Shown here piece by piece: positions 1 through 11,275 of a stretch of 64,000 nt of DNA. The stretch spans positions 13,428,001-13,492,000 of the forward strand of contig NC_087257.1 in the NCBI RefSeq assembly GCF_037042905.1, in the 5' to 3' direction. Each line of letters opens with the position of its first letter. Positions within the stretch are counted from its first letter, which is position 1. The translations under genes and the position numbers were made by a program. The notes beneath the pieces were generated by a model. The model saw only the letters and a program-made list of their open reading frames with translations. It did no database searches and was not told the DNA's origin. The stretch is from Lytechinus pictus. Taxonomy: Eukaryota; Echinodermata; Echinoidea; Temnopleuroida; Toxopneustidae.

Positions 1-693
1 ACAGAATGGTGAAAGTTTGAAAGAAATCGGACAAGCGATAAGAAAGTTATAGCTGCTTTGAAATTGAGATCACTGATACTGTGTAGATTTCAAATTGGCA
101 ACTGGGTAAGTAAATCATGACAAGGGGCAAGGAAAACTTTCCCATAGGCCATGTACTTTATTATCAGGGATTTGTGGTTTTCTCCTAAGTACCCATTCCC
201 CTGGGGCAGTAATCTAAATATAACCCAGGTAGTATATTGTTTTATGTCCTCATGAAAGAAAAATATAATTTGAAATAATACTTTTGGGAAAAATTACATT
301 TTAGCCATAGTATGTATTGGAGTACATAGAAGAGTAGTCCTTGCCTTACATCACTATGACATCCCATATGCAGCCAATTTGAAGTCTCCATGGGTATAGT
401 GATTACCAATATTTACAACTTTTAAAAATTCATAACTTACTTATTGTTTGTCCAATATTGTTCAAACTTTCACCTATCAACTTGTCTGATTTTTCTTTTC
501 CTTATAAAAACAAGTTTTTATTTGGGTTGGATTCCCCTTTAATTACCTTTAAAAGAAGCAAAATATATATTTCCTACTTCTCATTTCCTTTCAGCCAGAG
601 CCCCAGTAAGAGTTTGTTTACACTATTACGTAAGATGATGAAGATAACAGCTGCAATCCAATATCATAATCTCTCATGCACGCAGAGCTGCAA
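1..693. other. AT-rich stretch, no gene recognised
   Basis: No convincing exon, terminal repeat or RNA gene is visible. The longest open frame (458-712, plus) is rich in F, S, K and Y, as random AT-rich sequence would be, and has no recognisable domain or splice context. Confidence 0.5.
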
Positions 694-868
694 GGCTCTG
701 TCCAAGTTTTAACGAGAGAAACGAAAGTGGGGTCCAGCTGATACCCCACCTGATTTACATTGGTTCCTGTGTTATAGTGGTGGCTCTGTCCAAGTTTTAA
801 CGAGAGAAACGAAAGTGGTGTCCGGATACCCCACCTGATTTACATAGGTTCCTGTGTTATAGTGGTGG
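694..868. repeat. Two-copy tandem duplication, period 88 bp
   Basis: The block beginning ggctctgtccaagttttaac at 694 recurs at 782, and both copies run on through ccccacctgatttacat and gttcctgtgttatagtggtgg. A few substitutions and a small indel separate them. No coding meaning is seen. Confidence 0.85.
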
Positions 869-1134
869 CGGGGTATAGTTTTAACAAGAGCTTTTCGTAA
901 TGCAGAGTGAATATCATAAAAAATCAGATTTTGGAGAGAAAAATCAGTGTTAAATTGAAAAATGTGTAACTGCACGGTAAGAATTATAATAATGGTCAAG
1001 TAAAAATGAGAAAATTGTAAAGCAAAGTTTTTGTTGGGGTTCCGGGGTTTACTTGTACATGTTACTATGCGATTCCGCGATTTTTATGGTTTAAATTTTT
1101 TTTCTTTCTTTTTTTGTTGTTGAAAAATCGTATT

Positions 1135-2077
1135 TTAAAGGTACTATGTCCTATTTGCAGGCAAAAAAATGAAAAGGTTAAATTCCAACGGCATTTGAAA
1201 GACGATACTAATTTAGAACTTCCCTAAAAAAAAGTGGGCTTGAAAATGTCTTTAATTGGGAAAATAATGACTACCGGTATTAGTTGTCGAATCAACTTAT
1301 ACCCCTTTCATATTGCGCTTTTCACCGGCGAAGTTCGCCAGCGAAGGGGAAAGTGTCCAGTATGAAAGGTACACAGGAGAACTTCACCGGTGAAGTTCGC
1401 CGGCGAACTTCTCCACCTCTAGAGGTGGAGAACTTCGCCGGTGAAACTGTTTCACCGGCGAAGTTCGCCGGTGAAAAGGCCAGTATGAAAGCAAACCGGA
1501 GAACTTCTCCTCTTTAATGACGTCAGAGGTCAATTTTTTTCTCTCCCGAAGTCCCCTGTACCGAGATTCCGCGCGCGATAAGTTGCAAGCTCAGCTGAAT
1601 GCTATGGCCAAGTAGATACCCTCGAACATAATTTTTTTTTTATAACAATATTTATTAAAAAGCACTTTTTACATGTATAAAATGCGCTAAAATATAAAAA
1701 CAAGGTGATATTGTTTGTTTTTCTCGTAATACTTCCAAAATATGTTGTAATTAATTTTTTTTATACCTTTTTGTAATAGGTAAGAAGTAATGTTTACAAT
1801 TGTCTTTCGTTTTGTTCTGCAATCGCCCGTTGACTTTCGCCGGGGAAGAAATGGCAGTGCGAAAGGGTACATTTTTTTCTTCGCCGGGGAAGTGAGGAAT
1901 GCGAGGCGGAGAAGTTCGCCGGTGAAAAATGAAGAGGGTAGTATGAAAGGGGTATTAGGAGCTATAGAGCCAGTAGCTAGGTAATAGTCTGATTTTTCAG
2001 ACCATTGTACCGAATGGTCGTACGTTTTATGCTGCGCAAAGATTCAATCAGTTTAATTTTGGCCATTACAAGAAGTA
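1135..2077 (+). repeat. Dispersed repeat copy 1 (split by a MITE)
   Basis: From ttaaaggtactatgtcc to gccattacaagaagta this matches 9189-9466 closely. The match is interrupted only at 1300, where a 655-bp element was inserted, and resumes at 1958 with ggagctatagagccagta. The repeat itself is not identified. Confidence 0.85.
1300..1954. mobile_element. MITE with TACCCCTTTCATA ends and TTA target duplication
   Basis: The element starts TACCCCTTTCATA and ends with its reverse complement TATGAAAGGGGTA. It is flanked by TTA at 1297-1299 and 1955-1957. The second copy of the host repeat has a single TTA at 9348-9350, so the empty site is visible in this window. Both ends carry repeated palindromic blocks of the type TTCACCGGCGAA or TTCGCCGGTGAA. 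No coding capacity is seen, so it is non-autonomous. The 3-bp TTA duplication is the PIF/Harbinger habit; that family assignment is inference. Confidence 0.85.
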
Positions 2078-2311
2078 CGTGGGTTATTGATGTAGACAAA
2101 TGCTCATGTACCCTTTACAGCTCACTTTATGTATGTTATTACCAAAAAAAAAGCCAGTTAGTCACTCAATAGTGTCTGACAGTAAAGTCTAGCAAGTAAA
2201 CAGGTTTCCTTGCATAATTTGAATATTAGGACACTGCTAACATTTCAAATTTCACACTAGGCGTTCAGTGGCGTGCGCCTGTAATCCAGCTAACAGTTAG
2301 CCTCTTGTCAA

Positions 2312-2735
2312 TGGCCCTGGCGCTGTTGGAGTCCGTAAATTCTGGCGAGCGAAGCGAGCTAGATACGAGGCGCTTGCGCCGAGGGCCTCTTAACAAGTGA
2401 TCTGAATTTCTTATGTTTTTCCTTGTTTGGCGAATATTCCGACCCAACTGAAGTTCGGTGAAAATCATCCAATCAGAGAGAGCTAATATGACGTAATATC
2501 TACCGCTCTGTGCGGATTTCCTCCGTGAGAGCAGTGAGACTGGCCGGGGCCGGGTCTGTTTTGGGCAATCGCTGCGGTGGTTACATTATTCACGTATACA
2601 TGCATAATTCAGTAGGAAATCGGGTCTTATGAATATATAATTCAGATCACTTGTTAAGAGGCCCTCGGCGCAAGCGCCTCGTATCTGGCTCGCTTCGCTC
2701 GCCAGAATTTACGGACTTCAACAGCGCCAGGGCCA
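2312..2735. repeat. Palindromic element with about 97-bp inverted arms
   Basis: The left arm, 2312-2408, starts tggccctggcgctgttg and contains gagcgaagcgagc. The right arm, 2640-2735, is its reverse complement with few mismatches, around a 230-bp spacer. This looks like a small fold-back or MITE-type element. No clean target duplication was found. Confidence 0.75.
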
Positions 2736-2829
2736 ATGATGGTAGGGTATATAGGAGCCCCCCGCATACATATTCATACATTATGTGTGTGATTGGAGGC
2801 CTAGCTGTGGCGTTTGTATAACAAAAGTA

Positions 2830-3002
2830 CAGTCAAACCTGCTTTAGTGACCACCTGTCTACAAAGACCACATTTTTTGTTCCCCTTGAAAATGGTTTCT
2901 CATTGAAACATGTACTAAATGAACCTGTCTATAAAGACCACCTGTCTACAAAGACCACTTTTTCTGTTTCCCTTGGGCGGGCGCTATAGACAGGTGTGAC
3001 TG
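2830..3002. mobile_element. Small TA-flanked MITE (Tc1/mariner-like)
   Basis: Ends are CAGTCAAACCTG and CAGGTGTGACTG (one mismatch when inverted), flanked by TA at 2828-2829 and 3003-3004. The interior repeats cctgtctacaaagaccac several times. TA duplication and a CAGT start fit non-autonomous Tc1/mariner elements. It cannot encode a transposase. Confidence 0.65.
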
Positions 3003-3308
3003 TACAACAAAAACTCAACGTTATATTACCTTCTAAATTATTTGGGGGCTACGAGGGGACGCCCCCTGCCCCACACCCTTATATGAATAGTTATGCCGGG
3101 GACTAGCCAACCCTAATATCGTTCAATACGTCCTAAGGAAGCCCTGTACCAAAAATGGCATTTGTACAACAACGACTCAATGTTATAAAATTATATGGGG
3201 GCTCCATAAAGTCGCCCCCGCCCCATACCCTTAAATTGAAATTTTTGCCGGGGGCTCCTAGCCTAATATCGTTTAGTAGGTCCTAAGGAAGCCCTGTACC
3301 AAGAATGA
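3003..3308. repeat. Two diverged tandem copies of about 160 bp
   Basis: Both halves run from gtacaacaa.gactcaa through gggggct and gccccc to cctaaggaagccctgtacca. They differ at many positions, so this is an old tandem duplication. No coding role is seen. Confidence 0.7.
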
Positions 3309-3359
3309 TGCTTTATCTGGCAATTATTCGATAATTGATACATTTGATGCTAATTAAGC

Positions 3360-4443
3360 CAGTCAGACGGCAGGTCCCAAGAAAGTGGCTTCTTTCATCC
3401 AAGTGATATTCATGACTTGAGATGTTTTGCATATTTAATGAGCTTGATGCGGACCAAAACACCTCTTTTCATTCGGTCATTGCTGCTCTAATTGTGCATC
3501 GAATTTCATAAATTTGGTATCATTGTAAAGAAGAAGAATCATTCTTTCAGGTCATGTGTTTGAATTTATTCAAAGATTGTGTAATGTAGGTTAAAATTTT
3601 GATCTAAAATATGCTACAAAATAATTATTTTCACCTGACAAAAGCTGCTATTTTTACACTTTATTTTTGTTTGAGCCCAAATGATTTTTAGATCATGATA
3701 AAGCTGAATATGTATGCTTTAAAATGATATAGGTTTCAAAATAAGAATTGGTTTAATCGGGTCAAGATCACATTTTTCATTTGCCAAGTACATAAAGCAG
3801 CTTGAAAACAAGAATACTGCACACTGATTGGTCAAAGAGACCACCCATTGGCAAATTCCAACGGTTCCAGTGCCTGGGTTCATGGGAAGGTCACACTTCC
3901 CATGTGGTAATCTCCTCAAATACCCCGCGCCTGTTGTTCTGTGAACCTTATCCAGCCAATCAGAACTCTGGATTTCATGCAAGTACAAAATTTTAGAAAT
4001 CTCGTCTTGTACCTTGGTGGGAAAAGTGTGATCTTGACCCGATTAAAAGGTGCCGCATATCAAGAGTGGCATTGTGAAAAAGTACAGAAGTTCAGCTTTA
4101 TGGTGATATAGATATCATTGAGGCTCAAAATAAAAAGTTTTGCACAATTTGCAAAAGAAAACAGAGGAAGAAAATTCAGTTTTGAGGCACATTTTCAGGC
4201 CAGACATTTACTTATTTAACAAAATATTGTATACAAAATAAATGACCAATATGAAAGAGTAACATTTACTCTATCTGATGGTGCAATAATATTTCATTTA
4301 ACTTGAGGTTAAAACAGGTAAATTCTTCGAGAAAGAAAATCTCACGAATTACGAGATTTTGCAAGGAGGAGGATTCAGCCACGAGATGATTTGGATGAAT
4401 CTGGCCTTTTTGCTCATTAGCATAGGGACCTGCGGTCTGACTG
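3360..4443. mobile_element. Element with CAGTCAGACnGCAGG ends
   Basis: The left end CAGTCAGACGGCAGG (3360) and right end CCTGCGGTCTGACTG (to 4443) are inverted copies. Further inward, tcatccaa and gtggcttc also recur in inverted form. The 4-bp direct repeat AAGC lies on both sides (3356-3359 and 4444-4447). The same ends bound the 22186-25545 insertion, so this is a family. A smaller MITE sits inside at 3752-4046. Confidence 0.6.
3752..4046. mobile_element. MITE with TTTAATCGGGTCAAGATCAC inverted ends
   Basis: The first 20 bases are repeated in inverted form at the right end (gtgatcttgacccgattaaa). The interior holds more near-palindromic sequence, such as ggaaggtcacacttccc. At about 295 bp it is too short for a transposase. 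Target duplication is unclear. Confidence 0.7.
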
Positions 4444-4452
4444 AAGCCACCT

Positions 4453-5676
4453 GACTAATAGAACCAACAGATCTATGTATCTCATGAATATTCATTATTA
4501 CTTTACTGACACGTGTCACAGAAAAATACATTTATCATGATTTAATTGTTAAGCAAATTATGACAATGCACATAAATTTTGTGATTTGTATTTTCCTTCG
4601 GCAATTATTGACCAATAGATTATTTGTCCGATCATGTTATAATTATACATTCACGTTTTAGCAATAGATATATTGATTATACGATTACTAACCAAAAAAC
4701 TTAACATGTACATGTTTATTATACATATGTGTATGAGCCTACACTTTTACCAGAGTCAATTTTGAATCCACTTCAAATGATCTTTGTGATGGAGTTAATG
4801 CAATGGAGATTCGAATATACCTATTGGTGGACACTTGCAAATCCCAGGTCGAAATTCCAATAGGATCCGATAGCCTATTGGACCATCAGAAACCATTAGA
4901 GCTATTGGTGTCTAATGGTTTCAATAGGGAAAGTGAAATATTGGACCCACAGAAACCAATAGAAAATATCTATTGGACCAACACCAACCCACAGAAAAAA
5001 ATGCTGATGGACCAACAGAAAGCTTCTATTGGACCAACATCCACCCACGTCTTCTATGGGTTTCTGTTGGTCCATTAGATATTTTCTATGGGTTCCTGTT
5101 CGTCCATTACAGACTTTTCTTTGGGTTTCTAATGGTCCTATATTCTGAACTCCCTATTGAAACCAATAGTCCAATGGCTCCTATTGGTAAATCAATAATG
5201 ATAATGATCTGAATTCCCTATTGAAACCAATAGTCCAATGGCTCCTATTGGTAAATCAATAATGATAATGATAAATCAAAAATCGATTTTATCAACTGTC
5301 CACTGAAAAGGTATATTCCAGTCTCAATTGCATTAACTTCATCACAAAGATCACTTGAAGTGAGTTTTAGAGTATCCTTTAATCGATGAAAGGCTTGTAC
5401 TATTCTATATAATAAACATACATGAATTGTTTCTTGGTTAGTAATCATTATAATCAATATATCTATTGCTAAAACGTGAATTTAATAGTAACATGATCAG
5501 ACAAATAATCTATTGGTCATTAATTGCCGAAGGAAAATAAAAATCACAAAATTGATGTGCATTAATTGTCATAAGTTGCTTAACAAATTATGATAAATGT
5601 ATTTTTCTGTGGAGACGTGTAAAGTAATCATGAATATGCATGAGATAGGTTTAGCTGTTGGTTTCTATTGGTTTCT
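4453..5676. repeat. Palindrome with about 240-bp arms
   Basis: The left arm (about 4453-4705) and right arm (about 5432-5676) are reverse complements through blocks such as cagaaaaatacatttatcat and caatagatatattgat. The spacer holds the proximal part of the ATTGG/CCAAT repeat region, so this palindrome interlocks with the next entry. Confidence 0.75.
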
Positions 5677-6729
5677 ATTGGTTTCTATGTTTCTTAATTC
5701 TATTGGTCATATTGGTTTCTATTGGTCCCTTTGGGTTCTATTGGTCTCATTGGTCCTATTGGTCCTATCAGTTCTATTGGTTTCTATTGGTCTTAATTAT
5801 TGGTTTCTATTGGTCCTATTGGTTTCTATTGGTCCTATTGGTTTCTATTGGTCCTATTGGTCCTATCAGTTCTATTGGTTTTATTGGTCTTATTAGTTTC
5901 TATTGGTCCTATTGGTTTCTATTGGTCCTATTGGTTTCTATTTCTATTGGTTTCTATTGGTCTTAATTATTGGTTTCTATTGGTCCTATCAGTTCTATTG
6001 GTTTCTATTGGTCTTAATTATTGGTTTCTATTGGTCCTATTGGTTTCTATTGGTCCTATTGGTCATATTGGTCCTATCAGTTCTATTGGTTTCTATTGGT
6101 CTTAATTATTGGTTTCTATTGGTCCTATTGGTTTCTATTGGTCCTATTGGTCCTATTGGTTTTATTGGTCTTATTAGTTTCTATTGGTCCTATTGGTTTC
6201 TATTAGTTTCTATTGGTCCTATTGGTTTCTATTGGTCCTATTGGTTTCTATTGGTCCTATTGGTCCTATCAGTTCTATTGGTTTTATTGGTCTTAATTAT
6301 TGGTTTCTATTGGTCCTATTGGTTTCTATTGGTCCTATTGGTCCTATCAGTTCTATTGGTTTTATTGGTTTTATTAGTTTCTATTGGTCCTATTGGTTTC
6401 TATTGGTCCTATTGGTTTCTATTGGTCCTATTGGTCCTATCAGTTCTATTGGTTTTATTGGTCTTAATTATTGGTTTCTATTGGTCCTATTGGTTTCTAT
6501 TGGTCCTATCGGTCCTATTGGTCCTATTGGTTTTATTGGTCTTCTTAGTTTCTATTGGTTTCTATTTCTATTGGTTTCTATGGGTGCTATTGGTTTCTAT
6601 TGGTTTCTGATCGTTTGAATGGTCTATATTGGATTCAATTCTATGGGTCCAACAGAAACCATTAGAGACCAATATAATTTTTCTAATGGTCTCTATTGGT
6701 CTCTATGGGATTTTCGACCTGGGATATTA
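4838..6729. mobile_element. Putative repeat-filled element with short inverted ends
   Basis: The left edge has aatcccaggtcgaaattcc and the right edge has gggattttcgacctgggat, its imperfect inverse. Nearly everything between is made of variants of attggtttctattggtcc in one orientation or the other. It may be a non-autonomous element whose body expanded into a minisatellite. That reading is inference. Confidence 0.45.
5656..6645 (+). repeat. ATTGG minisatellite (about 1 kb)
   Basis: The units ctattggtttctattggtcc and tattggtcctatcagttctattgg are repeated without other content. They place an ATTGG pentamer, the inverted CCAAT box, roughly every 10-12 bp. Higher-order blocks are visible, for example ones ending ggtcttaattattgg. 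Overlapping open frames made of W, S, Y, L, V and I in several frames are a by-product of the repeat and are not genes. Confidence 0.95.
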
Positions 6730-6789
6730 ATTATGAAGTATCACTTTATCATTAGATCTTCTACCCAGATCGATTTACCAATAGAACAC

Positions 6790-7145
6790 CAGTACTGATA
6801 AGTGATGGCGATCAATCACCTTCATTTATGTTAGCCTGCCTTTTAGATTAGCATGTTAAGATTAGCCTGCCTAATTTACATAATTCAGCGTTTTTGCAGG
6901 TTAGTGCAGACTAAAGATATAGGCAGTCTAACAAAGCAGGCTAATTGAGCAGGTTAAAATTATTTTGCAGGCTCTTTATATAAGCAGGCTAAAATAAGCC
7001 TGCTTTTAAAATGTACAAGCTAAATTAAGCCTGCCTAATTTGCATATTTCAGCGTTTTTGCAGGTCATTGCTTGCTAATTAGGAATTAACCTGCTTTTTA
7101 GCAGCTATATGCAGGCTTGCGGCAGGCTATAAGCAGGCCTGCCTT
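6790..7145. repeat. Cluster of AGCCTGC / GCAGGCT motifs
   Basis: The heptamer agcctgc or its complement occurs about fifteen times in 350 bp. A block cctgcctaatttrcat.attcagcgtttttgcaggt is present twice, near 6868 and 7039. The motif occurs in both orientations, so the region could form many alternative hairpins. Function unknown. Confidence 0.7.
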
Positions 7146-7700
7146 TTCGGAAACACTAGGCCAGGCCATCGTCACCATGTCTTACTCTCACTCTGTCTCA
7201 CTCGACTCATTTTTGTATCATCGTTAATCTGCGGCTCACTGAGCGCTGCATGGCTAGCCTCGATCGCCACATCGTCGAACCGTGCCGGCCTCGTCCTCGT
7301 CAATATCGTTGCGACGCGTTGTCAGCTAGCTAGGCGCAGGCGATACGTATACTTTACGTACGTACATACACAAATCATACATATTACGGTGACGTCATGA
7401 CTATAATCTTAGTAACAAGCGCTTGCAATTTTTAAAATATTGATTAACACTCACGTCATGTTTTGGTAGACGTACATGATCATTCGTGTTTTACCGGTGT
7501 GGAAAACAACGAAGGGTAGGCCCTACAATGTAAATTAGAGTCACCTATTTTACAAAACAGCACGAAACAGCGCAAAACGTGAGCGTGACACGTGATATGT
7601 GACTGTTCGTTGCAAGCCCACTCCATATGGCGAATAATTAATTGGTAATACATGAAATCTATACAAATTCTTGATTGGTTAAGTTGATTGATTAAATTGG
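7146..7700. other. CpG-rich segment followed by unique DNA, no gene recognised
   Basis: 7150-7345 has visibly more CpG than its surroundings (cgatcgccacatcgtcg, gttgcgacgcg), as a promoter or first exon might. No start codon with a plausible exon and donor site could be supported. The rest is ordinary AT-rich sequence. Confidence 0.35.
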
Positions 7701-7710
7701 TAAAGTGGAT

Positions 7711-8035
7711 TTCCCCCCCCCCCCCAACCACCCTGGGGGGGGGGGCACTTAAATTATTTTTTGACGTCGGTGTGCCCCACGACACCCTTGAATGGGGGTC
7801 TTAAGAGCCGACTATATGCACAGGAACTTTAAAAATCCCTGAAATGGGAGTTTAGGGGGTCCAGGAAGCAGACTAATAACACAAAATACATGGACTTTGG
7901 AGCTACCACAGGCCTATGAAAACCCTCTTCATTGGGAAAAAGGGGGTCTTTTAAGCGGTACATACCCGTCTGACTTTATACATGAGTGCCCCCCGGCTGT
8001 GAGCTAGGTGACCAAAATACCCCGGCCCTTTTAGG
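7711..8035 (-). repeat. Homopolymer-bounded dispersed repeat
   Basis: A C-tract and a G-tract (7711-7745) form an inverted pair around aaccaccct. The stretch 7960-8000 (acccgtctgactttatacatgagtgcc) recurs inverted at 12462-12500, so this is part of a dispersed family with G-rich ends. No ORF is credible. Confidence 0.6.
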
Positions 8036-9188
8036 GTTAAACCAGTGTTTACAATATTTTCTCCAAGATATTTACTTTGATATCATAATATCTATAAGTT
8101 GCTGTCAGGACACGGCCTCTGAAGTATTTAGTCTATAATAATATTTTTATCCAAAAGGAGAAACCTGAGAATATGACACAGGGACAGTTTTTACTATTCT
8201 ATATATACATACCTTTCAATTTGTCTTGCTCTTGTTCGCCATCTACTTGTACTTTTGGGGTGTCCTAGAGGAAGTGATAATAAATTCAGTTCTACATTGT
8301 TATAGCCAGAACATGTACATGTACATGCACAAGGTCCATTTTTCCAGAATGAATAACTTCATGCATGCACAGCATGTCACATTTTGCATATGAATGTCAG
8401 ACCAAAAATGGTTTCAAAACTTGATTTTATGTACAAAACTAATGCAGATTGAGTTTTTATAATCAATTAATAAAAATATGATTATTTCTACTCTCAATTT
8501 CTACTTTTCAACAAAAACATTATTTTGAGTTCTACCCAGTTTAAATTTGGAATTTGTGTAAATTTCAGAGTCAATCTTGACTAATTACGTCGTAACGTCG
8601 TACATCACAGAACATGACCAACTTGATCGCCATCCAACTGCATGGGTTTTTTGTACAGAATTTGGTATCAATATGAACTCGACAGCTAGACTAGCTATAT
8701 ACTCGTCATCTGAAACTACATTGTATATAGCGCCTGAAATGAGTACTTTTAAAGCAAGTTCCGACATATATACATGTAGTCCAGAATTTTGATAGCTAAA
8801 TCAGAGAAAGAAGTCATGATTATTCATGCTGTTGTATAGCTAATGAGTCTATATTATAAGTGACCGTCTGATGTCCATTCAATAGTGTACATGTATAGTG
8901 CATCTGTGCCTTTTTTTGTATTGTTCTGATATAATTGCGTCAAAAACTATAATGCATAAAATCCTTCAGTTCCGACAGCGATTATACCGAGTTTAATAAT
9001 TTTTGTCAAAGACTCAAAGCTGGATGATTAATCCTGAATATTTTGTTTCTTTGTCAGAAGGAAAATCTATAGTTTAAAACTAGATGGAACTTCAACTGCG
9101 CGCAGTCGAAAATGATGCCTCCGCCATAGAGCGATTTTAAAAACCAAAACAGAAGCAATTTTTAATATTCAACTTTGATAGTAATCCA
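8036..9188. other. No gene recognised
   Basis: AT-rich sequence with scattered acatgtacatgta motifs. Overlapping open frames on both strands at 8577-8792 show no domain, and neither is flanked by convincing splice sites. Confidence 0.5.
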
Positions 9189-9466
9189 TTAAAGGTACTA
9201 TGTCCCATTTGCAGGCCAAAAAAATGAAAAGGTTAAATTCCAACGGCATTTGAAAGACAATATACTAATTTAGAACTTCCCTAAAAAAAGGGGGGCTTGA
9301 AAATGTCTTTTAGTGGGAAAATAACGACTAATAGTTGTCGAATCGACTTAGGAGCTATAGAGCCAGTAAGTAATAGTCTGATTTTTCAGACCATTGTACC
9401 GAATGGTCGTTTGTGTTGTGCTGCACAAAGATTCAATCAGTTTAATTTTGGCCATTACAAGAAGTA
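9189..9466 (+). repeat. Dispersed repeat copy 2 (uninterrupted)
   Basis: Matches 1135-2077 without the MITE found there. The junction gacttaggagctatag (9346-9360) has a single TTA and represents the pre-insertion state. Confidence 0.85.
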
Positions 9467-9613
9467 AGAAAGCATAATGCCTCTGGCTACTTTGTAGCGG
9501 AGGCATAAAAATACAACGTACAGAAGTCATCATGTATGTGTATTGAAAAGTTACACATTTTTTTCAGTATTAGCATATATATACAAGTATTTTTAAGGCA
9601 CATATTTCATTAG

Positions 9614-9733
9614 CAGTGTTGTGGTCTCGAGGTCCAGGTCTCGGCCAATACAGATCTGTCCCGGCCAGAAGAGAGTCAGCCTCAGACCATAAAGATCTCG
9701 GCCTAGGAAGATGTGGCCTCAACTACAACACTG
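9614..9733. mobile_element. 120-bp hAT-like MITE with 8-bp target duplication
   Basis: The left end is CAGTGTTGTGGTC and the right end is aactacaacactg. The flanks are TTCATTAG (9606-9613) and TTCATTAT (9734-9741), which match at 7 of 8 bases. CAGTGTTG ends with an 8-bp duplication are characteristic of hAT elements. The interior repeats the ctcggcc/ggcctc motif. It is non-coding. Confidence 0.8.
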
Positions 9734-9741
9734 TTCATTAT

Positions 9742-10229
9742 TTTAAAGACTACAATATCATAAGAATCATATAATCATGACTAACAACAGGTAAGGATGA
9801 TCTTTATAGTTTTTCAACTTCCACTATCAATTTAATAATTGCTAGGACATTGCAAGTCAACATTTTAATTACTACAGTACAGGTTTTTAAAAAAGCGCGC
9901 TAGCTATAGGTCTCAACTAATTGGGCTATTTTAGTCCGAATTTTTTTGGTTGCAACGAATTGTATGCAATGCTTTCTCTATGGACCAATTGGTTACAACT
10001 AAATTCCCAACTAAATAGCTGAAGCCTTTCTTATGACCTGTACTGTAGGTGTCATCGATATTGTGAATACCCTGGTAATATTTATATGAAAGTCCAACTC
10101 TGGTCGCCCATACTTCATGTGGGTATTTCCATTGCTACATATTTATGCATGTATCACTGCAACCATATGGTAAACAACAAATTATTTTGTGTTACAGCAC
10201 TAAATAACTAACAATTAGTTTGCACTTAC
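9742..10229. other. Intron or downstream flank of the SET gene
   Basis: This lies downstream of the SET exon on the minus strand. No further exon with matching phase 0 was recognised here or lower. Either the next exon is short or remote, or the gene ends outside the recognised part. Confidence 0.4.
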
Positions 10230-10494
10230 TGTATGTTTCTGTAAGTCTTCTTGCATTCTTCCGATTAGTTGAGAATAATATGGTGTATTCCAATTGTGTC
10301 CCTGTGGAAGCCCATAGTCATATAAGATTTCAGACTTGGCTGGAATGTCTTTCATAGCATACAGGCAGAGAACAGGTTTTCCGTCTACCGTTTTAGCTGT
10401 CATTTTGCTGTTTTGTTCCTTTCCTTTGCTATGATTGACAAGTCTTCCAAGTTGGCACTTGGACTTGGGATCAGGCTCATCTGTAGCATCGACA
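10230..10494 (-). CDS. SET-domain lysine methyltransferase, KMT5A-like, C-terminal SET exon
   Basis: An 88-codon exon entered by a tttcag acceptor and left by a GTAAGT donor. It starts with one base that completes a codon split in phase 2 and ends in phase 0. It encodes the second half of a SET domain: VDATDEPD, the LGRLVNHS motif (the NHS part contacts S-adenosylmethionine), and EILYDYG with the conserved tyrosines. The order CVDAT - LGRLVNHSK - LYDYG resembles KMT5A/SETD8, the H4K20 monomethyltransferase. Unlike KMT5A, the sequence runs past DYG into LPQGHNWNTPYY and a charged tail. With the exon at 12751-12922 it forms one domain. SET identity is secure; the KMT5A assignment and true substrate are inferred. 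Confidence 0.85.
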
Positions 10495-11275
10495 CTGAAA
10501 TGCAATACAAAAACAAAATTTAAAAAACATAGTGGAAGTCAAATGAAGGTAATTTTAGGGAGTTGTTAGAGTAATACAGACAACACGTATTCAGCTAGAG
10601 TTAGACCACAAGAAATAGCCAGCTGATTGGGAAAAAGTCTGCTTCTCTACCATTACCACAGAAAGGCGACTCTGGAGAGCAACCACAATACATCCATTTT
10701 GATGAAAGTGCACTCGGAATTCTTTATCACTCAAGTCAATTGTTTATTTTACCATTGAACAGCATGAAATATATTATGTAATAGCACTTCCTCAGGCAAT
10801 GTGTCTTGCCTGGTATAGCGCCATCTACTGCTGTGCACACTTGATACACACTCAGAAGTCACCATGCCCACCCACTTTTTTTACTGGAGGGGCATGGCCC
10901 CCTACTATATTGGTCAGTGAATTTTTGTTTTGTCGGAACATTTCATATTGTGAAGACAAAATATTTTATGTACCAACGAAAGTATACAAAGAAATGACTT
11001 AAAATGTGAAAGTACTAACAAATTCAAATCTCGCTCGCTCCGTTAGCTCGCTCGCATTCAATCTTGTATTAGGGTGTCTGAACGATTTTTCAATTTTCCC
11101 TTTTGGATCGTTTTTCACCATTTTGGTTGGATAATTGAAAAAATTATTTACTCAGAATAATACATTTCAAATTTCAAGACTCTTCGATGTTTCTATCAAA
11201 AGTTACAGCCCCTTCAATTCCCTACAATATTCATCCATTTTTTGTAAGAATCGACGAAAAAGACGTATACCGTAA

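Noticed and set aside
5597-6618. Long overlapping frames rich in W, Y, L, V, S and I, resembling a membrane protein
   Set aside because: They arise in several frames from the ATTGG minisatellite; there is no domain or splice context.
5656-6645. Regular repeats reminiscent of a CRISPR array
   Set aside because: There are no unique spacers of constant length, the units are 10-20 bp, and the DNA is eukaryotic.
7146-7345. CpG-rich stretch as a promoter with first exon
   Set aside because: No start codon with a credible exon and donor on either strand.
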